Of a stretch of 55,860 nucleotides of DNA, positions 26,607 through 34,623 are shown in pieces. The stretch is from contig NZ_CALMZC010000034.1 of the NCBI RefSeq assembly GCF_937873765.1, forward strand, positions 1-55,860, given 5' to 3'. Each line of letters begins with the position of its first letter. Position 1 is the stretch's first letter. The notes under the pieces are model-generated. The model was not told the origin of the DNA. It ran no database searches and saw only the letters and a list, made by a program, of their open reading frames with translations. Source of the DNA: an uncultured Thiothrix sp. (lineage in GTDB: Bacteria; Pseudomonadota; Gammaproteobacteria; Thiotrichales; Thiotrichaceae). The translations under genes and the position numbers were made by a program.

Positions 26607-26647
26607 ATTTAAGCAAGCTATAAATCTGCTTAAAATCAATAAATTAA

Positions 26648-26679
26648 AAGGCTGTAATCAAAAATTACGGCCTTTTTTT
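26648..26679 (+). terminator. Rho-independent terminator of mqo
   Basis: AAGGCTGTAAT (26648-26658) pairs with ATTACGGCCTT (26664-26674), with one T-G wobble and a CAAAA loop, followed by a run of T. The downstream A/T-rich stretch to 26916 has no gene I can support. Confidence 0.88.
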
Positions 26680-26916
26680 ATGCCTAGAACAGTACTTAAC
26701 TTGTCAAAAAAATTTTTAGAATTTGCTGGGAAAGTTTATTAGGCCTTTCTAAAGTGTTCGACAAATTATTTTTTGGTTAAATTGCTGCGGTGCATTATTT
26801 TAAGTGTTATTAAAAAATAAATTGTTTATTTATCAGATAATTAAAATGATTAAATCGGTTTTTTTCAAAAGAAAAATAGTATTAAAAATAGCAATAATAA
26901 ACATTAAATATTATTG

Positions 26917-26947
26917 ATTGTCGACATAGTTTTTTGTCACGTACTAT
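26917..26947 (+). promoter_or_regulatory. Putative aceA promoter overlapping a TGTCGACA palindrome
   Basis: ATTGTCGACATA (26917-26928) shares the palindromic core found twice upstream of mqo. TTGTCG within it can serve as a -35 box, followed by an 18-bp spacer and TACTAT (26942-26947). A regulator bound there would block the promoter. Confidence 0.45.
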
Positions 26948-27016
26948 CAGGAACATCGTGTTAAGCAGGGCTGTAACACAACAAGTTTTGATTGATTGAC
27001 TCCGAGGATTTTTACC

Positions 27017-28330
27017 ATGACTTTATCTCGTCAAGAGCAAATCGCCGCTTTAGAAAAAGATTGGGCAACCAATCCACGTTGGAAAAATGTTAAGCGTGGT
27101 TACAGCGCGGCTGACGTTGTACGCCTACGTGGCTCAATGCAACCTGAATACACCTTAGCGCAACAAGGTGCTGAGAAGTTATGGAAACGTGTGAATGGGG
27201 AAGCAAAGAAAGGCTATGTGAATGCCTTTGGTGCGATTACAGCTGGTCAAGCGATGCAACAAGCTAAAGCAGGTTTAGAAGCCGTTTACTTATCAGGTTG
27301 GCAGGTTGCAGCCGATGGTAATACTTCTGAAACCATGTACCCAGACCAATCTTTGTATGCTTACGATTCAGTACCAACGATGGTGCGTCGTATCAATAAT
27401 ACCTTCAAGCGTGCAGACGAAATCCAATGGTCACGTGGTATTAACCCCGGCGATAAAGAATTCGTTGATTATTTCTTACCAATCGTGGCTGATGCGGAAG
27501 CTGGTTTCGGTGGTGTGCTGAACGCGTTTGAATTAATGAAAAATATGATTGCAGCTGGTGCTGCGGGCGTGCACTTTGAAGACCAATTGGCTGCGGTAAA
27601 AAAATGTGGTCATATGGGCGGTAAAGTATTAGTTCCAACGGGTGAGGCGGTTGAGAAGTTAATTGCTGCACGTTTTGCAGCGGATGTCATGGGTGTTCCG
27701 ACCATCGTGTTAGCACGTACTGATGCTGAAGCAGCGAACCTATTGACTTCTGACCATGATGCTAACGACAAACCATTCTTAACCGGCGAGCGTACTCAAG
27801 AAGGCTTCTACCGTGTACGTAATGGTTTAGAGCAAGCGATCAGCCGTGGTATCGCCTATGCTCCATACGCTGATTTGGTATGGTGTGAGACTGGTACGCC
27901 TGATTTAGGTTTCGCACGTGAATTTGCTCAAGCCGTGCAAGCCGCTTGCCCCGGCAAATTACTATCTTACAATTGCTCACCATCGTTCAATTGGAAGAAG
28001 AATCTGGATGATGTGACCATCGCGAAATTCCAAGATGAATTATCAGCCTTAGGTTACAAGTACCAATTCATCACCTTAGCAGGTATCCATATTAACTGGT
28101 TCAACACCTTCCAATTCGCGCACAACTATGCACGCGGCGAAGGTATGAAACATTATGTCAATATGGTTCAAGAGCCGGAATTTGCTGCTCGTGAGCAAGG
28201 TTACACCTTCGTATCTCACCAACAAGAAGTGGGCGCGGGTTACTTCGATGACGTAACGACTGTTATCCAAGGTGGTTCTTCTAGCGTTAAAGCCTTAAGT
28301 GGTTCTACTGAAGAAGAGCAATTCCATTAA
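27017..28330 (+). CDS. aceA: Isocitrate lyase
   Basis: A 437-residue cytoplasmic enzyme that splits isocitrate into glyoxylate and succinate, the first step of the glyoxylate bypass. The catalytic motif K-K-C-G-H with Cys197 ([14 protein letters not shown]) is intact, as are the substrate/Mg residues around [23 protein letters not shown] and [15 protein letters not shown] at 27017 follows CCGAGGATTT; the longer frame from 26996 lacks support. No malate synthase gene adjoins it here, so aceB or glcB must lie elsewhere. A TGTCGACA palindrome shared with mqo suggests co-regulation. Confidence 0.96.
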   Translation: MTLSRQEQIAALEKDWATNPRWKNVKRGYSAADVVRLRGSMQPEYTLAQQGAEKLWKRVNGEAKKGYVNAFGAITAGQAMQQAKAGLEAVYLSGWQVAADGNTSETMYPDQSLYAYDSVPTMVRRINNTFKRADEIQWSRGINPGDKEFVDYFLPIVADAEAGFGGVLNAFELMKNMIAAGAAGVHFEDQLAAVKKCGHMGGKVLVPTGEAVEKLIAARFAADVMGVPTIVLARTDAEAANLLTSDHDANDKPFLTGERTQEGFYRVRNGLEQAISRGIAYAPYADLVWCETGTPDLGFAREFAQAVQAACPGKLLSYNCSPSFNWKKNLDDVTIAKFQDELSALGYKYQFITLAGIHINWFNTFQFAHNYARGEGMKHYVNMVQEPEFAAREQGYTFVSHQQEVGAGYFDDVTTVIQGGSSSVKALSGSTEEEQFH

Positions 28331-28347
28331 TAAGTAATTGTTTGTTT

Positions 28348-28446
28348 CCCCCACCCTAACCCTCCCCCGCAAGGGGGGAGGGGATAAAAGATTGTGTTTT
28401 ATTGCTGCCTTCTCCCCTTGTGGGGGAAGGGCTGGGGATGGGGGTT
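28348..28446. repeat. G/C-rich compound inverted repeat between aceA and rraA
   Basis: The left half (28348-28384) contains its own hairpin, CCTCCCCC-GCAA-GGGGGGAGG, and the right half (28408-28446) contains a second one around TTGT. The outer parts (CCCCCACCCTAACCC and GGGCTGGGGATGGGGG) are also near-complementary to each other. This resembles the dispersed CCCCACCCTAACCC-type intergenic palindromes seen in many bacteria. It could act as a terminator or mRNA-stability element between the two genes. Confidence 0.7.
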
Positions 28447-28468
28447 ATCCTTTTCTAGGAGATTCGTT

Positions 28469-28957
28469 ATGACAGATTTCAAAACAGCCGACCTACTAGA
28501 CGATCATGAAGATAAGCTCCTACAAGTCGTGCAACCCGGCTTTCACAATTTCGGTGGCCGTAATAAATTCTGGGGCGAAATCGTCACCATCAAAATTCAC
28601 GAAGATAACTCCTTAGTGCGTGAATTCGTCGCGATGGAAGGTAAAGGCAAAGTGCTAGTTGTCGATGGCGGTGGTTCTACCCGCTGTGCACTATTAGGCG
28701 ATATGTTGGCAGAAAAAGCGGTAAAAAATGGCTGGAATGGCGTGATTGTTTATGGTCTGATTCGCGATTCAGTGGATATTGGTAAAATGGATATTGGGGT
28801 GAAAGCTTTAGGTACAATTCCATTAAAAAGCGTGAAGCGTGGCTTTGGGGTGAAAGGTGAGCCGGTACATTTCCATGATGTGACCTTTACACAAGGGCAC
28901 TATGTGTATTCGGATGAAGATGGGATGATTGTCTCGCCGGTAAATTTATTGGCTTAA
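28469..28957 (+). CDS. rraA: RraA family protein (RNase E inhibitor / HMG aldolase family)
   Basis: A 162-residue cytoplasmic protein, the same length as E. coli RraA. Signature segments are TADLLDDHEDKLLQVVQPGF, VVDGGGSTRCALLGDMLAEK and NGWNGVIVYGLIRDS. RraA binds RNase E and lowers its activity in E. coli, while relatives are 4-hydroxy-4-methyl-2-oxoglutarate/4-carboxy-4-hydroxy-2-oxoadipate aldolases; the G-D-x-x-A and R-D motifs needed for metal and substrate binding are kept, so aldolase activity is possible. ATG at 28469 has TAGGAG upstream; the frame's earlier part lies in the repeat and is not coding. Confidence 0.9.
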   Translation: MTDFKTADLLDDHEDKLLQVVQPGFHNFGGRNKFWGEIVTIKIHEDNSLVREFVAMEGKGKVLVVDGGGSTRCALLGDMLAEKAVKNGWNGVIVYGLIRDSVDIGKMDIGVKALGTIPLKSVKRGFGVKGEPVHFHDVTFTQGHYVYSDEDGMIVSPVNLLA

Positions 28958-28976
28958 GTTCAGATAGAGTTATTGT

Positions 28977-29001
28977 AGAGGTTGGTTGGCTACTAACCTC
29001 T
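28977..29001 (+). terminator. Hairpin after rraA
   Basis: AGAGGTTGGT (28977-28986) pairs with ACTAACCTCT (28992-29001), one G-T wobble, TGGCT loop. No T-tract follows, so it is a weak terminator candidate. Confidence 0.45.
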
Positions 29002-29131
29002 CAGATTTCCAGCGTAGCTACTTCCCTCTATTCCCAAAGGTATAAATGCAGAATTCTAAGCTGCTTTTGGGATATAGACGATCTGGCTTGATATTATTAG
29101 TGTACAGGCATTGCTTTGCCCAGAGGCTTCT

Positions 29132-30070
29132 ATGTCAGCAGAATTTCCCATTGTAGCGATTACGGGTGCATCCGATCACAGCACCACAACCATCACACAA
29201 GCTTTACAGCATATTTTTTATCGTGAGCGCATCAAAGCCGTTTACGTCTCCGGCAGTGGTTTTCATCGCTATGACCGTAAAACTATGCGCGCTGAACTTT
29301 TAAAAGCACGCCAAGAAGGACGGAATCTTAGTCATTTTGGCCCAGAGGGTAATCATTTTGATAAATTAGAGTCGCTATTCTTTCAATATGCGGTGACTGG
29401 CACTGGGCAATTTCGTTACTATCTACATTCAGATCAGTTTGCCAAAGAAATTGGCTTAGAACCCGGTACCTTTAGCCCGTGGCAGCAGATGGATGCGGAT
29501 AATGATCTCTTGTTATATCGTGGTTTACATGGAGCAGTGATTCATGAAGATATTGATATTTCAAGCTACCCAGATTTACTGATTGGTGCAGTTCCAAGCA
29601 TCAATTTGGAAATGATGCGGCGGATTGATCGTGATTTAAAGCAAGGCTTGTCGCCTGAAGAAGTTCGTCAAGTCGTGTTGGATCGGATGAGTGACTATGT
29701 GAATTACATTACGCCGCAATTTGGACGTACACATATTAATTTCCAAATTATGCCGATGGTAGATACCTCCAATCCTTTTCAGTTTGATGAAGTGCCTAGC
29801 TTAGATGAGTCCTATATCGTGATTCACTTCCAAAAACTTGCTAAGCGCTTTGCGATGCCAAAATTACTAAAAGTGATTCCCAATGCTTTTATGACGCGGC
29901 GTGATCAAATGGTAGTGCCGGGTGCGCAAATGAAAACGGCGATCGAGATTATTTTAATACCTTTAATTCAAGAGCTTATTAGTGAAAGTCGGCGTATAAA
30001 AGGCGTTACACAGGTTGCACCTGAGCGTGGTGCTGGAATTTTAGGTTTTAAAGGCCAACTAGTGCATTAA
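29132..30070 (+). CDS. Phosphoribulokinase-family protein, probably catalytically inactive
   Basis: A 312-residue homologue of proteobacterial phosphoribulokinase/PrkB over its whole length (GFHRYDRKTM, NYITPQFGRTHINFQ, VDTSNPFQFDEVPSLDES). However, the nucleotide P-loop GSSGAGTTT of the family is GASDHSTTT here, the catalytic base in E-G-D-x-F-H (Asp42 of the Rhodobacter enzyme) is replaced (S-G-S-G-F-H), and the Walker B Glu131 (F-Y-E-G-L-H) is Arg (L-Y-R-G-L-H). Sugar-phosphate-site residues (His of F-H-R-Y, Tyr and His of RYYLH) are kept. It may bind ribulose-5-phosphate or another ligand without phosphorylating it. ATG at 29132 (AGAGG upstream) was chosen. No other Calvin-cycle gene is in the window. 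Confidence 0.85.
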   Translation: MSAEFPIVAITGASDHSTTTITQALQHIFYRERIKAVYVSGSGFHRYDRKTMRAELLKARQEGRNLSHFGPEGNHFDKLESLFFQYAVTGTGQFRYYLHSDQFAKEIGLEPGTFSPWQQMDADNDLLLYRGLHGAVIHEDIDISSYPDLLIGAVPSINLEMMRRIDRDLKQGLSPEEVRQVVLDRMSDYVNYITPQFGRTHINFQIMPMVDTSNPFQFDEVPSLDESYIVIHFQKLAKRFAMPKLLKVIPNAFMTRRDQMVVPGAQMKTAIEIILIPLIQELISESRRIKGVTQVAPERGAGILGFKGQLVH

Positions 30071-30165
30071 GTGCTGGTCTAGGGTATTTGCAGTTAATGG
30101 TGTGCGTTATAAAGATCAGTTATGATGTGGGTCTTTTAAAAATAAGCTAACAAAGGGCATTGGTT

Positions 30166-30735
30166 ATGAAAAAAATCTTCTTAGGTTTGGCATTCGCAGC
30201 AAGCTTAGGTCTGTCTACACTCGCGCAAGCGGCTAATCCTAAAGTGCTGATTGAAACCAGTAAAGGTAATATCACTGTTGAGTTAGACGCAGAAAAAGCA
30301 CCCCAAACGGTTGAAAACTTTTTAGGCTATGTGAAAGACGGTTTTTATAAAGGCACTATTTTTCACCGCGTGATTGCAGGATTTATGGTGCAGGGTGGTG
30401 GTATGAATGCTGATTTGAGCGAAAAGACTGTTAAAGCTTCTATTAAAAACGAAGCGAACAATGGCTTAAAAAACGTTCGTGGCACTATCGCGATGGCACG
30501 CACCCCAGATCCTGATTCGGCCAGCTCACAGTTTTTTATTAATATCGTCGATAATGATTTCTTAAATTTCAATAGTGAAACGCCGCAAGGTTGGGGGTAT
30601 GCGGTATTTGGTAAGGTCACTGAAGGCATGGATGTGGTGGATGCGATTGCAGCCGTTAAAACGGGCGAGAAAAATGGTGTGCCTGATGTGCCTGTTGATT
30701 CAGTGGTGATGAAGAATGTAACGGTGCTTGAGTAA
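30166..30735 (+). CDS. Periplasmic cyclophilin-type peptidyl-prolyl isomerase
   Basis: A 189-residue PPIase with a signal peptide (1-22, [19 protein letters not shown]), so it acts in the periplasm on prolyl bonds of folding proteins, like PpiA. The cyclophilin core is complete: [17 protein letters not shown] with the catalytic Arg, [19 protein letters not shown] and [20 protein letters not shown] at 30166 has AAAGGG upstream; a TTG two codons earlier was rejected. It is a single gene, closed by a strong terminator shared with the convergent TRAP operon. Confidence 0.9.
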   Translation: MKKIFLGLAFAASLGLSTLAQAANPKVLIETSKGNITVELDAEKAPQTVENFLGYVKDGFYKGTIFHRVIAGFMVQGGGMNADLSEKTVKASIKNEANNGLKNVRGTIAMARTPDPDSASSQFFINIVDNDFLNFNSETPQGWGYAVFGKVTEGMDVVDAIAAVKTGEKNGVPDVPVDSVVMKNVTVLE

Positions 30736-30752
30736 TTTTATTGTTTGCTAGG

Positions 30753-30777
30753 CTGCTACCCTAAGCTAGGGTAGCAG
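30753..30777. terminator. Bidirectional terminator between PPIase and dctP genes
   Basis: CTGCTACCCTA (30753-30763) and its exact complement (30767-30777) form an 11-bp stem with an AGC loop between convergent genes. T-rich stretches lie on both sides. Confidence 0.75.
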
Positions 30778-30796
30778 GTGTTGCTGTTTAATGTGT

Positions 30797-31879
30797 TTAG
30801 AGCTTCTGTGATTGCATATAACTATCGAAGCCAAACTCAGTGACTCTGAACCATTGGTTCATATCACGGCGGGCGGCTGAGAAATCTGCATAGATTTTCT
30901 TCCAATTGGCATTTTTCTCTGATAACTCAGCATACAGTTCTTCAGAGGCCTTGAAGGCCGCATCCATAATATCTTTTGGCATTTGTTGCAGTTGTACGCC
31001 CTCTGCAATCAGTTCTTTGATTGCTTTCGGGTTGCGTGAGTCATATTTGGCTTGCATTTCTACATGAGCATAAGTAGAAGCTGCTTGAATAATCGCTTTA
31101 TTTTCAGCCGACAAACCATCAAATGCCTTGTTGTTCACATACAGCACTAACTGCGGACCACCTTCCCACCAAGCAGGGTACATATAGTTTTTGGCGACTT
31201 TTTGGAAGCCTAGCTTCTGATCATCATAAGGGCCAACCCACTCGGTCGCATCAATTGTACCTTTCTCCAGTGCTTGATAAATTTCCCCACCCGGAATATT
31301 TTGGGGTACACCCCCAATCCGCTCAAGGACTTTGCCACCGAAACCACCAATCCGCATTTTCAAACCTTTGATGTCCTCAAGGGTCTTGATGTCTTTACGA
31401 TACCAGCCACCCATTTGAGCACCGGTATTACCCATTGGGAAATTAACGATATTGTAGGTTTTGTAAAACTCTCGAAATAAGCTCAAGCCATTGCCATCGT
31501 AATACCAAGCATTCATTTGGCGTGAGTTCATGCCAAAGGGGATGGCACAATCCATTGCAAAGGTTTCATCTTTACCAAAGAAGTAATAGGGCGCGGTATG
31601 GGCGCACTCTACAGTTCCTTGCTGTACTCCATCCACGACGCCGAATGGAGGCATCAGTTCGCCACCCGGATGAACAGAAATCTCAAACTTGCCACCCGAC
31701 ATATCCTTGACCTTGGCGGCAAAGGTCTCTGCTGCTCCATAGATGGTGTCTAACGTCTTTGGAAAACTAGAAGCCAAGCGCCAACGAATGGCTGGGCTTT
31801 CTGCACGCACTGCAGGTGCAATACCAGCTGCTAAAATACCGGCTAGCCCTGCGTGTTGAATAAACTGACGTCTTTCCAT
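30797..31879 (-). CDS. TRAP transporter substrate-binding protein (2-oxoacid type, TakP-like)
   Basis: A 360-residue DctP-family periplasmic receptor. The N-terminus (MERRQFIQHAGLAGILAAG) resembles a Tat signal peptide with twin Arg. It is close to Rhodobacter TakP: WRLASSFPKTLDTI, QMGGWYRKDIKTLEDIKGLK and the substrate loop ATEWVGPYDDQKLGF are recognisable, so pyruvate or other 2-oxo acids are the likely ligands. It is the last gene of the dctQ-dctM-dctP order on the minus strand. ATG at 31879 has GAGGAGAAGAG upstream. Confidence 0.88.
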   Translation of the reverse strand: MERRQFIQHAGLAGILAAGIAPAVRAESPAIRWRLASSFPKTLDTIYGAAETFAAKVKDMSGGKFEISVHPGGELMPPFGVVDGVQQGTVECAHTAPYYFFGKDETFAMDCAIPFGMNSRQMNAWYYDGNGLSLFREFYKTYNIVNFPMGNTGAQMGGWYRKDIKTLEDIKGLKMRIGGFGGKVLERIGGVPQNIPGGEIYQALEKGTIDATEWVGPYDDQKLGFQKVAKNYMYPAWWEGGPQLVLYVNNKAFDGLSAENKAIIQAASTYAHVEMQAKYDSRNPKAIKELIAEGVQLQQMPKDIMDAAFKASEELYAELSEKNANWKKIYADFSAARRDMNQWFRVTEFGFDSYMQSQKL

Positions 31880-31941
31880 TCTCTTCTCCTCATCACTTAA
31901 TCAATTTAAAGCAAATGAATTAGTTAACTAAAATGAAGGGT

Positions 31942-33654
31942 TTAATTGTTGCCCTTAAGCGACTTCATCATAGGATCTTCTTCGGTTTTTGGCGGGTCAT
32001 TCGAGTAAGCACCTGCTCCATAACCAGAGGGTACATTAATTTCAATCGTGTTCAAATCAACTTCAACTTTTTTGTCTAGATTACCTGTGACCAAATTAGG
32101 GAAGGCAATGATCATCCCGACCATAATGACCTGAATAATAATAAAGGGAATCACTCCACGGTAAATGTCGAAAGTGGCAATGGGGGCAATTTCCTTGCGG
32201 GTAATTCGGTCAAGATACGCTTTTACTGGAGCCACACTGCGGTAATAGAACAGTGAGAAACCCACCGGAGGGGTTAGGAAGGAGGTTTGTAGATTCATCG
32301 CTAACATAACACCTAGCCATACAAGATCAATATTCAAAGCCGTTGCTACAGGAATGAGTAATGGAATGACAATGAAAGAGATTTCAAAGAAATCCAAGAA
32401 AAAGCCTAAGATGAACACTACGAGATTCACGAAAATCAGAAAGCCAATCATTCCACCGGGGATTAGCTTAAACATGCTGTGAATCCATTCAGGGCCGTCT
32501 ACACCTTGGAAACTCAAGCTAAACACGGTTGCTCCAATCAGGATAAACAGCACAAAGCTGGATAATTTAAGGGTAGCTTCCATCGCTTGTTTAAGTTGTT
32601 CTAGACCGAGGCGACGCCGTGCCGCCGCTAAAACTAAAGCACCCACAGCACCCATTGCACCACCTTCAGTTGGCGTAGCCCAGCCCAAGAAGATAGTACC
32701 CAAAACTAAAAAGATCAGTGCTAAAGGTGGGATGAGTACAAAGGTCACTTGCTGTGCCATTTTTGATAGCAAACTGATCTTGCCTTGCGTGATTAAGCCT
32801 AAACTACGATTGATAAGTGCTAGTACAAAGGCAATACCAATCCCCACCGCCATGGATAAAACGACTACATTATCTAGAGATTGTCCGCTAAGCTGAGTTT
32901 TAGCATATAAAACAGCGCCTACAGTCGACACTGCAATCAATATCCAGAGTGAGGTGTAACCAGAGTGTCCGTTTGCATCACGGAACACTCGTGCCTCTAC
33001 GGGTAATGCTGGGGCTGCTTTAGGTCTGATTAGAGTCACAATCAGAATCCATAGAATATAAGCACCAATCAGCGTCATCGCTGGCATCAGTGCTCCTTTG
33101 TATAGATCACCTACACTACGTCCAACTTGGTCGGCAATGACAATCAATACTAAGGAAGGAGGGACAATTTGCGCCAAAGTCCCTGAAGCAACAATCGCTC
33201 CACTAGCAAGACGACGGTCATAACCATAACGCATCATGATAGGCAAAGAAATCAAGGCCATGGAGATAACGGAGGCCGCCACTACGCCAGTAGTCGCAGC
33301 CAATAATGAACCTACCAGAATCACCGCAAAGGCCAAGCCGCCTCTAACAGCTCCAAAAACCTGCCCAATCGTTTCCAGCAAGTCTTCCGCCATACCCGAT
33401 CGTTCTAAGATCAGCCCCATGAAGGTAAAGAACGGAATAGCGAGTAAGGTATCATTTTTAAGAATACCGATGATACGCAAGGGAAGTGCGTTTAACAGGG
33501 ATTCCATACCAGGAACGCCCGCCCAGACCGCCAACCAGCCAAAAAAGAGGCCGCAGGCTCCCAAGGAAAAGGCTAAGGAATAGCCCATCAGTAGAAATAT
33601 GATCAGCCCACAGAACATAATAGGGGCAAAGTTGGCAACCAGAAATTCTATCAT
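31942..33654 (-). CDS. TRAP transporter large permease (DctM family)
   Basis: A 570-residue inner-membrane permease with a dozen or more hydrophobic segments, the sodium-coupled transport subunit. Hallmarks are TLLAIPFFTFMGLILERSG, ASGTLAQIVPPSLVLIVIAD and the late MNLQTSFLTPPVGFSLFYYR. It is longer than classical DctM (~430) because of a loop/helix insertion around 215-300 and a ~70-residue hydrophilic C-terminal tail, as in other 2-oxoacid TRAP systems. ATG at 33654 has TTGAGGATAA upstream; a TTG four codons earlier was not used. Confidence 0.9.
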   Translation of the reverse strand: MIEFLVANFAPIMFCGLIIFLLMGYSLAFSLGACGLFFGWLAVWAGVPGMESLLNALPLRIIGILKNDTLLAIPFFTFMGLILERSGMAEDLLETIGQVFGAVRGGLAFAVILVGSLLAATTGVVAASVISMALISLPIMMRYGYDRRLASGAIVASGTLAQIVPPSLVLIVIADQVGRSVGDLYKGALMPAMTLIGAYILWILIVTLIRPKAAPALPVEARVFRDANGHSGYTSLWILIAVSTVGAVLYAKTQLSGQSLDNVVVLSMAVGIGIAFVLALINRSLGLITQGKISLLSKMAQQVTFVLIPPLALIFLVLGTIFLGWATPTEGGAMGAVGALVLAAARRRLGLEQLKQAMEATLKLSSFVLFILIGATVFSLSFQGVDGPEWIHSMFKLIPGGMIGFLIFVNLVVFILGFFLDFFEISFIVIPLLIPVATALNIDLVWLGVMLAMNLQTSFLTPPVGFSLFYYRSVAPVKAYLDRITRKEIAPIATFDIYRGVIPFIIIQVIMVGMIIAFPNLVTGNLDKKVEVDLNTIEINVPSGYGAGAYSNDPPKTEEDPMMKSLKGNN

Positions 33655-33700
33655 CGTTATCCTCAACTGTGGTGATTACTGAGAGGCATGCATAGCGGAG

Positions 33701-34294
33701 TTATTTTTGCCCTTGAGCCAGTTGCTGTTGTTGGATGTGTTCAGCTAAAGCCTCTTCTGCACTTACTTCCTTCACATCACCTGGATCTGGACATAAACCT
33801 TTTAAAAAGCCAATCCGCTTGATGAGTTCAGAGATACCCTGTAAGCCTAGTAAGAAGAAACCTGTAGGGACTAGCGCATAAACTGGCCAACGAATGAGTC
33901 CACCAGCATTTTCCGACATCTCACCGGTCTTATACGCTTGTACTAGAATTGGAAAGATCTCAGTGATGACAAAATAAACTAAGGGAAACAAAAAGAAGAT
34001 AATCCCAAAGATCTCTATCTTGACTTGGGTAGGACGTGAAAAGCGGGAAATGATCACATCAATTTTCACATGTCCCTGCTGGAGCATAGTGTAAGAAGCA
34101 CCTAGTAGAAAAACAGCAGCAAATAAATACCACTGTGCTTCTAGATAAGCATTAGAGCTGGTATTGAATAATTTACGGATGATGGCATTACCTGCGCTGA
34201 TCAAGACCATCAGCAATACTAGCCACATGACTGCACGACCTATCCAGTAATTGAGTGTGTCAATTGCAGACGATAGGGACAATAAACCCTTCAT
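33701..34294 (-). CDS. TRAP transporter small permease (DctQ family)
   Basis: A 197-residue membrane protein with four hydrophobic helices (about 18-38, 55-72, 95-120, 140-160), the usual DctQ layout, and a polar C-terminal tail. The segment YLEAQWYLFAAVFLLGASYT is typical. It is the first gene of the TRAP operon, ATG at 34294 having a near-perfect GGAGGAGG site, 46 nt before dctM. It forms the membrane unit with DctM and receives substrate from the TakP-like receptor. Confidence 0.87.
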   Translation of the reverse strand: MKGLLSLSSAIDTLNYWIGRAVMWLVLLMVLISAGNAIIRKLFNTSSNAYLEAQWYLFAAVFLLGASYTMLQQGHVKIDVIISRFSRPTQVKIEIFGIIFFLFPLVYFVITEIFPILVQAYKTGEMSENAGGLIRWPVYALVPTGFFLLGLQGISELIKRIGFLKGLCPDPGDVKEVSAEEALAEHIQQQQLAQGQK

Positions 34295-34404
34295 ATTGCC
34301 TCCTCCATTCCAAACTTGATTGTCTAGAAGAGCGTTGGTTGATTTTGTTGCCAGAACGCTACAGCCGCATCCTACTGTACTCGTTACCTAATTAGCAAAT
34401 CTTA

Positions 34405-34422
34405 AAATGGTCTTACCAATTT
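34405..34422. promoter_or_regulatory. GntR-type operator candidate, proximal to the TRAP operon
   Basis: AAATGGTCTTACCAATTT fits TTGGT-N3-ACCAA with one mismatch, the form bound by PdhR/LldR-type GntR regulators. It lies roughly 50-65 bp downstream of the predicted transcription start. Confidence 0.45.
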
Positions 34423-34477
34423 AATTTTGATCGAATCTAAGAATAGCTTTTAATACATAGCCAAACATAGATATTGG

Positions 34478-34507
34478 ATTCTAATGCACTCCTCAGCTCC
34501 TTGACAA
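34478..34507 (-). promoter_or_regulatory. Putative promoter of the TRAP operon
   Basis: On the minus strand TTGTCA (34502-34507), an 18-bp spacer and TAGAAT (34478-34483), about 180 bp before dctQ. The two operator candidates flank it. Confidence 0.45.
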
Positions 34508-34513
34508 ATCTTT

Positions 34514-34530
34514 AATTGGTAATACCAATT
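34514..34530. promoter_or_regulatory. GntR-type operator candidate, distal to the TRAP operon
   Basis: AATTGGTAATACCAATT is a perfect palindrome of the TTGGT-N3-ACCAA class immediately upstream of the putative -35 box. Its centre is 109 bp from the proximal site, allowing DNA looping. Confidence 0.5.
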
Positions 34531-34564
34531 TTATTAAAGAGCCTTTTGCTAATAATAATTGTAG

Positions 34565-34600
34565 AAATAAAAAAGCCGCTACTTAAATGCAGCGGCTTTT
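34565..34600 (-). terminator. Rho-independent terminator of phaB
   Basis: AAAAGCCGCT (34571-34580) and AGCGGCTTTT (34591-34600) form a 10-bp stem; on the minus strand it ends in TTTTTTTATTT, directly after the phaB stop. Confidence 0.88.
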
Positions 34601-34623
34601 GAAGAGTAAACTAGCTCTGACGC

